Shown: positions 8,590 through 16,615 of the stretch, piece by piece
Layout of the letters: each line of letters begins with the position of its first letter
Numbering within the stretch: position 1 is the first letter of the stretch
From: an uncultured Pirellulales bacterium
Lineage (GTDB): Bacteria; Planctomycetota; Planctomycetia; Pirellulales; Thermoguttaceae
Reading direction: 5' to 3'
DNA: 64,000 nt
NCBI GenBank assembly: GCA_938015445.1
Contig: CALLPE010000006.1
Span: forward strand, 1-64,000
Position numbers and translations under genes: made by a program
The notes under the pieces: generated by a model
Told to the model about the DNA's origin: nothing
Databases searched by the model: none
Seen by the model: the letters and a program-made list of their open reading frames with translations, nothing else

Positions 8590-8765
8590 TTCCCCCTAAT
8601 ACTCACGACCGCCAATAACGTCCAATACCCAGGACCGCTTCTCCTCATACCCGCTAATACACATCTTCGATAATACATATACCGCTAATACACATGACGA
8701 CTGATACATATCAAGGCTGATACACAAGGCGGCTGACATCCGCGCCCGCTGATACACATGACGGC
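8590..8765. repeat. Degenerate short tandem array (about 16-18 bp units)
   Basis: The spacer between the HEAT gene and the Gfo gene (8485-8788) is largely made of variants of a CTAATACACATGACG-type word. Clear copies start near 8651, 8682, 8701, 8715 and 8747, with weaker ones from 8590. Units differ by substitutions (CTAATACACAT, CTGATACATAT, CTGATACACAA). No reading frame is maintained and there are no spacers between units, so this is not a CRISPR array. Confidence 0.75.
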
Positions 8766-8788
8766 GACAGGTGCCGGGGTGCGGCCGG

Positions 8789-9790
8789 TCACAGCTTGAT
8801 TGTCTTCAGCAGTTTCTCCGCCTCGTACACAACAGCTTGCTCCTTGGTAGCCTGCGGCAAGCGCTTGAGCACTTTTGCCGCTTCGCCGGGTGCGGCCGCA
8901 GCCGTGCGCCGCGCCCAATGTAGGGCGATACGCGCCGCGGCAGCCCGAATGCGTAAATCGGTAGCACTCAGTGCTTCGAGGATATTCGCGGAAGCCCTGG
9001 GGCCGAGCACCTCGGCAAGCGTGTCGAGCACTGCGCAGCGCTCTTGCCATTCCAACGCCATTTTCGAGAGCTTGCCCAGCAGTTCCTCGGCTTGTGCGGT
9101 CTTGCCGTCGGCAGCGGCGCGGCGTGCCAGTCGCAGGCAGCCGTCGATGGCTTGACTGCGCTGGTAGCTCGGCTGGCCAGCGGCGGCTTTCAACAGCGCG
9201 TCGGCCGCTTGTAGGTCACCGGCGTTGCCGGCAGCGTACATGGCCACGGTTTGCAAATCGGGGTCGGCGTCGGCGAGCGACTGGCGGATTTTGTCTGCCG
9301 CAGCGCTGTCGCCCAGACGCCCCAAGGCATTGATAATCGTCGCCCGACGTCGTCCCGTGGCGCCCGGCAACGCCTCGCGCAGAGCCGCTGCGGCCTTGGC
9401 ACCGCCGATGGCCCCCAGCGCCTGGGCAGCCGGCTCGCAGAGTCGCTCGTCGGCCAGCAATGGGGATAGGGCCGGCACTTGGTCCTGGTCCCCACAAAGC
9501 TGAAGCTGCTGGCAGATGAACGATTTCAAATCGACCGAGTGATTCTGTTTCAACTCGGCTGCCAGCGTTTGCGCGACCACCTTTCGCTCGTCCCCAGCGC
9601 CGGGACGCGCGGCGTAATGAACTAGTCCGTGCAAGGCGTAAGTCGCCTGCACCCCATCGGGATCGCCGAAGCGCTGGCCAATCTGTTTGACTAACTGGGA
9701 AATTGCCGCCGGGCCACCGGCAATAAGCGACCTCATCATCGGCTCGGCGGCGGCGAAATTCTGGGCGGGCAGTCTCTGAGTCTCTGCCAT
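8789..9790 (-). CDS. HEAT-repeat protein
   Basis: This 333-residue all-helical protein is built of HEAT-like repeats. Examples are EPAAQALGAIGGAKAAAALREAL, ATIINALGRLGDSAAADKIRQSL and LQTVAMYAAGNAGDLQAADALL (about residues 110-220). No signal peptide is visible, so it is probably a cytoplasmic scaffold. The open frame extends to 10069, but the ATG at 9790 has AAGGG at a proper distance and a typical N-terminus (MAETQRLPAQ). No catalytic motif is seen. The gene is transcribed towards the Gfo gene across a repeat-filled spacer and lies divergent to the CinA-like gene. Specific function unknown. Confidence 0.85.
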   Translation of the reverse strand: MAETQRLPAQNFAAAEPMMRSLIAGGPAAISQLVKQIGQRFGDPDGVQATYALHGLVHYAARPGAGDERKVVAQTLAAELKQNHSVDLKSFICQQLQLCGDQDQVPALSPLLADERLCEPAAQALGAIGGAKAAAALREALPGATGRRRATIINALGRLGDSAAADKIRQSLADADPDLQTVAMYAAGNAGDLQAADALLKAAAGQPSYQRSQAIDGCLRLARRAAADGKTAQAEELLGKLSKMALEWQERCAVLDTLAEVLGPRASANILEALSATDLRIRAAAARIALHWARRTAAAAPGEAAKVLKRLPQATKEQAVVYEAEKLLKTIKL

Positions 9791-10151
9791 GGCAAACCCT
9801 TTCGTCGAAAAAGCATTATTGAGGGACTGTTTGCTTGGAGGGAGCCGGTTGCTTGGAAGGACATGGCCGACGCGCGGATGGAATTGCCCGCAAACCGCGT
9901 TTTGCACCGTCAGGCCAGCTTTGATTGTGGGGCTTAAAGTGGCGATGTCAAGTTGTTTGCAAGCGGTGACGTTAGTGTGCAGTCGGCCCCAGCAATGAGC
10001 TGAACTCAGCAATTTTCGCAGCGTAGCAATGAGCCGCGCGTAGCAGGCTGCCGACCTTCCCGATGGCAACTTGCCGCGGCAGCCGCAGGTATTTACTGTG
10101 CCGGACGGGCCGCCCCGCGCGAAACCCCGCCTCGAGCCATCCGCTACGCCT

Positions 10152-10235
10152 ACGATTGCGCAACTGCTAATTCACAATTTACGATTGCCCGACCGCCAAT
10201 TCACAATTTACGATTGTGCAACCGCCAATTCACAA
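10152..10235. repeat. 29-bp tandem repeat, 2.9 copies
   Basis: Three consecutive units start at 10152, 10181 and 10210. Each begins ACGATTG and contains AATTCACAATTT. Units differ by a few substitutions and the third is 3' truncated. The array lies in the divergent spacer (9791-10445) between the HEAT gene and the CinA-like gene. Confidence 0.93.
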
Positions 10236-10338
10236 CGCGGTACTGGAAGTTCATAATAATGCTTGGCTTGCCGGGCGGCACAGCGCGAACGGCAACATGT
10301 CTCCCGGTCGGGTAATTGTCGGGATGGCCGCGGCCAAG

Positions 10339-10425
10339 TTGCGCTTATCCGGCCGGGATTAGCTGAGTAGCGCTTATTCGGCCACCTTTGGCTGAGTTGT
10401 GTATATCCGGCCGGCTTCGCCTGAG
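10339..10425. repeat. Second, unrelated 29-bp tandem repeat, 3 copies
   Basis: Units at 10339-10367, 10368-10396 and 10397-10425 are each exactly 29 bp and share a CGCTTATCCGGCC-like core and end in GCTGAG or CCTGAG. The sequence is unrelated to the 10152 array although the period is the same. The last unit ends about 20 bp before the GTG start of the CinA-like gene. Confidence 0.9.
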
Positions 10426-10445
10426 TTCTGCAACATCGGAGACCG

Positions 10446-11834
10446 GTGGTGGCAAGCGACAATCATTTTCTGTGGGTAGTTGCCATGTGGGGTACTGCTA
10501 CGGGCATTTTGCAATGTGCGGCCTTCGTGGTGCTGGTAACGGCGACCGGCGGTCGATTGCAGGCGGGCGAGCCTGCGACACAAAGCAGGCCGCAAGCGGC
10601 AGAATCCGAGGCGCAGCCGGTCGAGTACATGATCGTGGTCACCGGCAACGAACTGCTGGAAGGCCAGTACGCCGACGGCCACACCGTTTTCATCACCCGC
10701 ACGTTGTTGCCGCTGGGTTACCACTGCTTGGGTTCGATGATCGTGGACGACCAGCGGCAAGACATCGCCGATGCACTGCGATTCGCCAGCCGCAAAGCGA
10801 AACTGATAATCGTCACCGGCGGACTGGGGCCGACGGAAAACGACGTCACGCGCGAGGCGCTGGCGGACTTCACGGGCATCGAGCTTCGGGAGCATCCCGA
10901 CGCTTTGCGGGAAATGGAGCGGCGCTTCAACACTCCGGCTGCCCAGTTGCGTCCCAACCTGCGCAAACAAACCCAAGTGCCGGTGCAGGGAACCTATCTG
11001 AAAAACCCCAACGGCACCGCCGTAGGCCTGGTGTACGACAAGGGTGATCTTCTGGTGGTAGCCCTACCTGGTCCGCCCCGGGAATTGCAACCCATGGTCC
11101 GCGACGAGCTGTTGCCGTATTTGGAAAAACGCTTGGGGAGGCGGCCAAAGGGTTGCTTTCTGCACTTGCGGTTCGTCGGCGTAGGACAATCGCAGATCGA
11201 TCACACGCTCAAGCAGCACGGCCCACTGCCCGGAGAGATGATTTGTTTCTCGGCGTTCGAGTCGGGCCGGGTGGATTTCACCTTCGTGTTACCGCACGAT
11301 ACTCAAGCCAACCGCCAGCGGCTCGAAGCGCTGCGCCGTTTGGCCCGGCAGCACCTGAGCGACTATCTGTACGCCGAAGACAACACCACCTTGGAAGAAC
11401 ATGTGCTGTCCTTGTTGGAGCAGCGCGGCCAACGGTTGGCCTTGGCGGAAGTCGGCAGCGGCGGCAGCCTGGCAGCGGCGCTGGGCAACGCGCCGAACGC
11501 TGGGCGCGCTCTGGCCGGCGCACTGGTAGCCACTGACCTGGAAGCGCTAAGGCGCATGCTGCAAATCGCCGAAGGCGATTGGCCTTCCGCAGACGCCAGC
11601 AGCGATCGCTTGCAGCAGCTTGCTCAGGCGACCGGCAAACTCACTGGGGCGGATTGGGTGATTGTGCTCGGCCAGCCAGCGCAGCAAACCGATGGCAACC
11701 GACCGATTCCGGTGGCGGTCAAAGACCCCGGCGGCAAAGTGGAACAACTCCAGCAGACAATCGGCAGCGGCGACGCCGGCCGAGCCGTCCTGGTCACGCG
11801 AATACTAGACCATCTGCGCCGCCGGCTCCGATAG
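10446..11834 (+). CDS. CinA-like protein with an N-terminal signal peptide
   Basis: This 462-residue protein has a hydrophobic leader (ILQCAAFVVLVTATGG), unusual for a CinA relative. A MoaB/MogA-like molybdopterin-binding (COG1058) domain follows at about residues 60-230, with VVTGNELLEGQYADGH, IVTGGLGPTENDVTREAL and the PGPPRELQPM motif. The C-terminal part corresponds to the CinA amidase (PncC) domain, but the catalytic ESCTGG-type motif reads AEVGSGGSLAAALG. The nucleophile serine of the family is missing. It may therefore be an exported nucleotide-pyrophosphatase-like protein without NMN amidase activity (inference). GTG at 10446 has GGAG just before it; ATG at 10485 is an alternative that gives a shorter leader. 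Confidence 0.85.
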   Translation: MVASDNHFLWVVAMWGTATGILQCAAFVVLVTATGGRLQAGEPATQSRPQAAESEAQPVEYMIVVTGNELLEGQYADGHTVFITRTLLPLGYHCLGSMIVDDQRQDIADALRFASRKAKLIIVTGGLGPTENDVTREALADFTGIELREHPDALREMERRFNTPAAQLRPNLRKQTQVPVQGTYLKNPNGTAVGLVYDKGDLLVVALPGPPRELQPMVRDELLPYLEKRLGRRPKGCFLHLRFVGVGQSQIDHTLKQHGPLPGEMICFSAFESGRVDFTFVLPHDTQANRQRLEALRRLARQHLSDYLYAEDNTTLEEHVLSLLEQRGQRLALAEVGSGGSLAAALGNAPNAGRALAGALVATDLEALRRMLQIAEGDWPSADASSDRLQQLAQATGKLTGADWVIVLGQPAQQTDGNRPIPVAVKDPGGKVEQLQQTIGSGDAGRAVLVTRILDHLRRRLR

Positions 11835-12339
11835 CTCCCCGCCACGCCACAAACAGCAGCAAAGCAACCACAGCATCAAAATAGCAATAGAAGCAATAAA
11901 ACAATAAAAATAGCCACAGCACTGAAACAGCAAAAATCGGTTCAGGCCAATCTGGGCTAACTGAGCAGGCGCGGCACAACCTCACCGCTAAATAGCTGCA
12001 CATGAATGCCAAAGGGCTTCGATGCCGATTTCTCCCGATTATCTGTCGCTGTAACATAACGACTTTTACTGCTACCGTGTGACCAGCGCAGCAGCGGAAT
12101 CCACTTTTTGGTTTTATTTGGGTTCATTTCGTACTCGAAGCTACTACAGATTTCCTAGTTGGATGGCACGGCGGAGTTGTTCGTCAGGGCTGTTATGATT
12201 TCTGTTATGGCTTAGCACCGGCCACTAAGCTGCCCGGCTGGGCAAGTCAGTTCTGCTACCCGGCAGGTGCGGTGCAGGCAAGCGTAGCGATGTTGCGTGT
12301 TGATTCGGTCGGTCGGAGCGATAGTGCGGCAGTAGTCTT
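11835..12339. other. AT-rich low-complexity spacer upstream of rsmA
   Basis: This 505-bp spacer begins with a CAG/AAT-rich low-complexity run (about 11840-11940, many AGCAA, CAATAA and ACAGCA words). It continues without an open frame I can assign. It should contain the rsmA promoter. No RNA gene was recognised. Confidence 0.6.
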
Positions 12340-13233
12340 ATGAAGCAAACGCAGTCGTTTCTTATTCAGCGGTTTGCACAGGCCGGCATCCGGCCGCGCA
12401 CCGAATTGGGACAGAACTTTCTCATCGACCAAAACTTGTTAAGGGTTTTGGTCGAAGCCGCATGTCTTCAACCCGACGATGTGGTACTAGAGGTGGGCAC
12501 CGGCACCGGCAGTCTGACGGCGCTGATGGCGCCAAAAGTGGCCGCCGTGGTCACGGTGGAAATCGACCCGTACTTGTTTCAGCTTGCGCAGGAACAGCTT
12601 GCGCAGTTGGCCAACGTGACCATGCTCCAGCTCGACGCCCTGCGCAGCAAGAACCGCCTTAACCCGCAGATGCTCGAAGCAGTAGAACAGCACCTGTCCC
12701 AATCGCCCCAACGCCGGCTGAAAATGGTTTCCAACTTGCCCTATCACGTCGCCACGCCGGTACTGACCAACCTGTTGACGTTGGACCGTCCGCCCGAGCA
12801 GATGACTGTCACCATCCAAAAAGAACTGGCCGATCGCGTCGTGGCCAAGCCCGGCAGCAAAGACTACGGAGCACTGAGCGTGTGGGTGCAAAGTCAATGC
12901 CGGGCGGAGATATTGCGGGTGTTGCCTCCAGACGTGTTCTGGCCGCGTCCCAAAGTCGATTCGGCCTTCCTGCAAATCACCGTCGATCCGCAGTTGCGCG
13001 GGCGATTGACCGATCGAGAGTTCTTCCACGAATTCATCCGAGGGATTTTCTGCCACCGGCGCAAATTTTTGCGCTCGGAATTGGCCGGTGCCTTCAAACC
13101 GCGGCTGACCAAAGAACAGATCGATTGCCTGCTAGGCCAGTTGGACATCCAGCCGTCGGTCCGTGCCGAAGACCTACCGGTCGAAACGCTGATCCGCCTG
13201 AGCGAGGCCGTCCGCCAAGCCATCGCCGGCTGA
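12340..13233 (+). CDS. rsmA: 16S rRNA (A1518/A1519-N6)-dimethyltransferase RsmA
   Basis: This 297-residue enzyme dimethylates two adjacent adenosines in the 3' hairpin of 16S rRNA during small-subunit assembly, using S-adenosylmethionine. It shows TELGQNFLID at residues 21-30, the SAM-binding VLEVGTGTGSLTALM, an acidic ribose-binding region VVTVEIDPYLF, and the catalytic NLPYHVATPVL near 131. The C-terminal helical domain includes FFHEFIRGIFCHRRKFLRSEL. Length is normal for the family and the gene looks complete. The GlnB-like gene follows after 266 bp. Confidence 0.97.
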   Translation: MKQTQSFLIQRFAQAGIRPRTELGQNFLIDQNLLRVLVEAACLQPDDVVLEVGTGTGSLTALMAPKVAAVVTVEIDPYLFQLAQEQLAQLANVTMLQLDALRSKNRLNPQMLEAVEQHLSQSPQRRLKMVSNLPYHVATPVLTNLLTLDRPPEQMTVTIQKELADRVVAKPGSKDYGALSVWVQSQCRAEILRVLPPDVFWPRPKVDSAFLQITVDPQLRGRLTDREFFHEFIRGIFCHRRKFLRSELAGAFKPRLTKEQIDCLLGQLDIQPSVRAEDLPVETLIRLSEAVRQAIAG

Positions 13234-13499
13234 GCCAAGCGGCAGCCGTTGACGCCCGCGCCGATTATGAACTTACACCACCCATAAACTTAGCCGGCAG
13301 GTTTCGCCCACGGCGCCAATCGAGTATCCTGTTGGCAGGCAGCAACTGTTGGGCGGCATTGGAACGCCAAACCGGGGTGGGGCGCTCGGGCATTGTCGCA
13401 TGCCGTGCGATTGCCCCGGCTGGCGTCAACGATGTCTGGCCCTGCGGCCTGATACCTTCCAGATGTCTGCGGTCGAGGCGTCAGAAGGACTGGAAGATT

Positions 13500-13847
13500 A
13501 TGAAACTCATCATTGCCATTATCCAGCCTAATCGTCTGGAGGCGGTCAAGGCGGCTTTGGCCGAAGCGGAGGTGTTCCGCTTGACGGTCATGGATGTGCA
13601 AGGCTTCGGCAGGCAGCGCAGTCAGGACGAGGGCCAGCGCGGGCACGAAGCTCCTGCCAATCCGTTGCGCAAAGTGCAGTTGATGATCGCCGTCAACGAC
13701 AACTTCGTGCGCCCGACGGTCGAGGCCATCCTGCGCGGCGGGCGCACCGGGCCGAGCGGCGAGATCGGCGACGGCAAAATATTCATCCTGCCGCTGGAAG
13801 ACTGCATTCGTATCCGCACCGGCGAACGCGGCGGCGAAGCTATCTGA
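13500..13847 (+). CDS. P-II family nitrogen regulatory protein, atypical T-loop
   Basis: This 115-residue protein has the complete P-II fold. It starts MKLIIAIIQPNRLEAVKAAL, carries the nucleotide-binding GGRTGPSGEIGDGKIFILPLED at about 80-101, and ends IRIRTGERGGEAI. P-II trimers sense ATP/ADP and 2-oxoglutarate and control nitrogen assimilation partners. The T-loop reads GFGRQRSQDEGQRGHEAPANPLRK, with no tyrosine at or near the position uridylylated in proteobacterial GlnB (RGAEY becomes RGHEA). Classical uridylylation is therefore unlikely. No amtB, glnA or glnD is nearby. The ATG at 13500 is preferred: the longer overlapping frame from 12882 runs through rsmA and is spurious upstream. Confidence 0.94.
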   Translation: MKLIIAIIQPNRLEAVKAALAEAEVFRLTVMDVQGFGRQRSQDEGQRGHEAPANPLRKVQLMIAVNDNFVRPTVEAILRGGRTGPSGEIGDGKIFILPLEDCIRIRTGERGGEAI

Positions 13848-13864
13848 GAACCGATGTTTGCCTC

Positions 13865-13942
13865 TCGGCTGCGGTCTGAATGCGTACCTTTCGGATGCGG
13901 CTTGAATGTGTACCACTCGGCGGGGGCCTGAAAAGATGCTCT
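13865..13942. repeat. 26-bp tandem repeat, about 2.5-3 copies
   Basis: Units start at 13865, 13891 and 13917, each opening TCGG and containing a GCGG-TGAATG-GTACC pattern; the third is divergent. They lie directly 3' of the P-II gene in the spacer before the lipoprotein gene. Confidence 0.85.
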
Positions 13943-14566
13943 GAGCCACGCGCGACCGAACACAGTAGCGCTGAGTGGCGGCTGCTGATAAAACTGGAAA
14001 GAAGGTGGCTTTTCTGCGTTATCGTTCTTCGATACCCGCTGTTGTTGCTTCGATTTTCCACCCGACTACGTGCTGTATCACTGCCCGTTACTCTCTGACA
14101 TCTGGCCCGATTCTTTGGCGCAAGGTCTAACATCCGCCAGACAAATCCGGCCACCCGAGCTAGCCCCGTCTGCCGTCGGCCGGATAGCGCCGGCGTATCA
14201 CCCAACGGCCTACATCATCCACATCTTACCGTAGTTGCGCACTCTGCCGATATTCTCCAAGCGATCACATCACAAAGGCTAATGCGGGTAATCGGAAACT
14301 TTAACTGCGGGTTAACAGCCGCTTAATCCGGCTCGGATAGAATCTGGCCGACCATAATAACCGGCGACTGACTGCGCGCTTGGCAAGGTCGCTTGGTAGC
14401 TGGCAGACCATCGCAATGCACAAAGCGTTTTGGATTCGCTGATGTTGCCGGCTAAGCGGCATAGATGCGTGCTTACAGCAGTCGTCGCGGACCAGGTTGC
14501 GCACGGAGGCCAACGGCAAAGCTTTCAAGGAGGATCGAATACGAGTGCAACAGTCAGGAACACACA
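13943..14566. other. Intergenic spacer, no gene recognised
   Basis: About 620 bp between the P-II-side repeat and the lipoprotein gene. Short open frames have no recognisable family. The 3' end carries the ribosome site for the gene at 14567 (AGGA 8 nt upstream). No RNA gene seen. Confidence 0.55.
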
Positions 14567-16615
14567 ATGAAGGATTTCGTCAAGCGGCCGATATCGCTCT
14601 GGCTGTGTGTGGCTTTGGCGCTATTTGCCCTGGCGATACAAGGTGGCTGCGGCGGGTGCAAAAGCCCGGACCAACGCCGCAAAGCGATGATAGAGGCAGC
14701 GGAGGAAGCTGCCCGAAAGGAAGCCGCCGAAGATAAAGAAGCGCAAGAGGTTTTGCTCAAAAAAGCCGCGGCCCGGAAGGAAGAACAGGAGAAACGCAAG
14801 GCCGCACAAAAAGAACTCGAGGCCGCCAGGAAGAAACAGCAAGAGGACGAGAAAGAACAGTCTAGGCTGCCGGAATTGCCGGCCGAGTTGGGACAGTGGA
14901 ACGAAGAGCACTTCTTGCAAGCGCTGGCGACAGGCAACCCGCAACTGATAAAAGCATTAGAGCACAAGGCGAAAGCGCCGCAACGAACCGCCGAGGAAGC
15001 CAAATTGCTGATCTCGTTGTTGGCGCCGCCGCCGCAAGCAAACAAACCGAGCGTCCATCCGATTAGCAACCAGCCGAGGCGGCACGTTACCTATGCTTCG
15101 ATCGACCGGGGTACGTTAGTGCGCGCGGTCGCGGCGGCGCTGGCGGCCAACGGTACCGCCGAGGCGCGCGAAACGCTTGCGCAATTGCTCGGCAGTCACG
15201 CCGAAGCCGACCAGCGCGACGCGGCAGCAGAAGGCGCGGTGGCCGTGTTAATGCGCAATGGCTCAGCGGAGGGCGAACAGCTTGTTTTTCAGGCCATCAC
15301 GGCGCCGGTCGAGCTGGCAAACATGAGTACCGCGTCGGGCGGTGCGCGCACCGCGTTCGACTCCGCCCGACAGCGGATGATCGCTCTGGTTGGCGCTCAG
15401 GCTAGCAGGAAACTGCGGGTCGACTTGGCCCGATGGGCGGTGGAGGAAGCGGCACCGGGGCCTGTTCGGGACGCGGTGGTGAAAATGCTGTGCGAGCCGA
15501 ACTGGCTGAATCTTGACGCCCAAATGTTGCTCTACGGCAGCCCGGTGTGCGATGCGGCTGCCCGCACGGCGCTTGAGCGGCAAATGCTTCTGCTCAGCGG
15601 CGAGGCGCTGGGAAGTCTGTTGGGATTACCTTCGGAGGAAACGGCTGCCGATAGTCTGCAAAGAACTGGCCGCAGCCAAACGACTGTGCCCATAAGCGGC
15701 AGCCTTATCGAAAAGCACTACGTTGTTGCCCGTAACCTCTGGCATCCGCGGTTTGCAGAGCTATTGGACTTGCAAATTCAAGCAGCCAGCTCCACCGAGG
15801 CAGCAGCTACGTTGGTCAACCTAGCCGCTACCATTCCCACCAGCGCAATGCGGGAACGATTGCGAAGGACGCTCCACCGGCAATGGTGGGAAGGTCCTCA
15901 GATTCTTAGCGGCAGGGGCGAGGGACGGGGGCTAACCGAGCCGGGATTGTTGCCCGTGTTGAAGTGGCTGCACAGGCAGAACGGAGTGGGTTCGTCGAGT
16001 GGCGGTCGTCCGGGGCGCTCTGGCGGCAACGCGCGTAACCCCGGGGCGGCCGGCAGAGGCTCCGCTCAGCCAGCCGAGCGTTCGGCGGCAGCGGGCGAAG
16101 CTTGGAACCGCTACCTCGAAGGCATGGTGCGAAACTTTTGCCGTCGCTGTCATCTAGCGGCCTTGCAACAGGCCGCAGCGGCGCAGCGCAGCTCTGGCGG
16201 AGCATCGCCCGAGCTTGACCTGGAGCACATCGGCTTTCCCCAGTTTCCCGGTGCCCACGTGCAGGCCGTTTTTAATATCGACTTTCCCGGAATGCACGCC
16301 ACCGAGCTGCCTGATTTGGCTGACGAAGTTCTCCGCCTGCGCTACGTGCGGCTAGAAGTGGTAGGCAAGCCGTCGGGAACGGCCGCTTACTATCGCCGTC
16401 AACTGACGCAGTGCTTGGAGCGCCCGTGGCCAGATGGTCTGTGGCTAGACAGCCTTCGATCGCTTTCCGAGAACTCCATCACCCGATCGGTCGACGCTAT
16501 TATCACCTTGCCCAAGGGAATTGCGAACGCCTACAGCGATAACCTGCCCATGACCGTCGAGGTGCTGGTGATCGATATTCCAGAATATGGTTTTGGCCAG
16601 GTGAAATCGAAATGA
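14567..16615 (+). CDS. Putative lipoprotein with Lys/Glu/Ala-rich coiled coil, unknown function
   Basis: This 682-residue protein starts with an export signal and a lipobox-like end (LALFALAIQGGC). A strongly charged coiled coil follows at about residues 35-105 (runs of EEAARKEAAEDKEAQ type), then a helical, HEAT-like region to about 460. A Gly/Ser/Arg-rich linker (about 475-510) and a C-terminal alpha/beta domain (MVRNFCRRCHLAAL to IPEYGFGQV) complete it. I do not recognise the family. The stop codon overlaps the start of the next gene (ATGA), so the two are translationally coupled. A joint envelope function with the PilM-like fusion protein is plausible but is inference. The start at 14567 is chosen for its ribosome site and signal peptide; the frame opens at 14465. 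Confidence 0.8.
   Translation: MKDFVKRPISLWLCVALALFALAIQGGCGGCKSPDQRRKAMIEAAEEAARKEAAEDKEAQEVLLKKAAARKEEQEKRKAAQKELEAARKKQQEDEKEQSRLPELPAELGQWNEEHFLQALATGNPQLIKALEHKAKAPQRTAEEAKLLISLLAPPPQANKPSVHPISNQPRRHVTYASIDRGTLVRAVAAALAANGTAEARETLAQLLGSHAEADQRDAAAEGAVAVLMRNGSAEGEQLVFQAITAPVELANMSTASGGARTAFDSARQRMIALVGAQASRKLRVDLARWAVEEAAPGPVRDAVVKMLCEPNWLNLDAQMLLYGSPVCDAAARTALERQMLLLSGEALGSLLGLPSEETAADSLQRTGRSQTTVPISGSLIEKHYVVARNLWHPRFAELLDLQIQAASSTEAAATLVNLAATIPTSAMRERLRRTLHRQWWEGPQILSGRGEGRGLTEPGLLPVLKWLHRQNGVGSSSGGRPGRSGGNARNPGAAGRGSAQPAERSAAAGEAWNRYLEGMVRNFCRRCHLAALQQAAAAQRSSGGASPELDLEHIGFPQFPGAHVQAVFNIDFPGMHATELPDLADEVLRLRYVRLEVVGKPSGTAAYYRRQLTQCLERPWPDGLWLDSLRSLSENSITRSVDAIITLPKGIANAYSDNLPMTVEVLVIDIPEYGFGQVKSK

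Noticed and set aside
10152-10425. CRISPR array (29-bp repeats)
   Set aside because: The 29-bp units are directly tandem with no intervening unique spacers, and no cas genes are present.
12882-13499. Long N-terminal extension of the P-II protein
   Set aside because: The extension reads through rsmA in another frame; the P-II fold starts exactly at the ATG at 13500.
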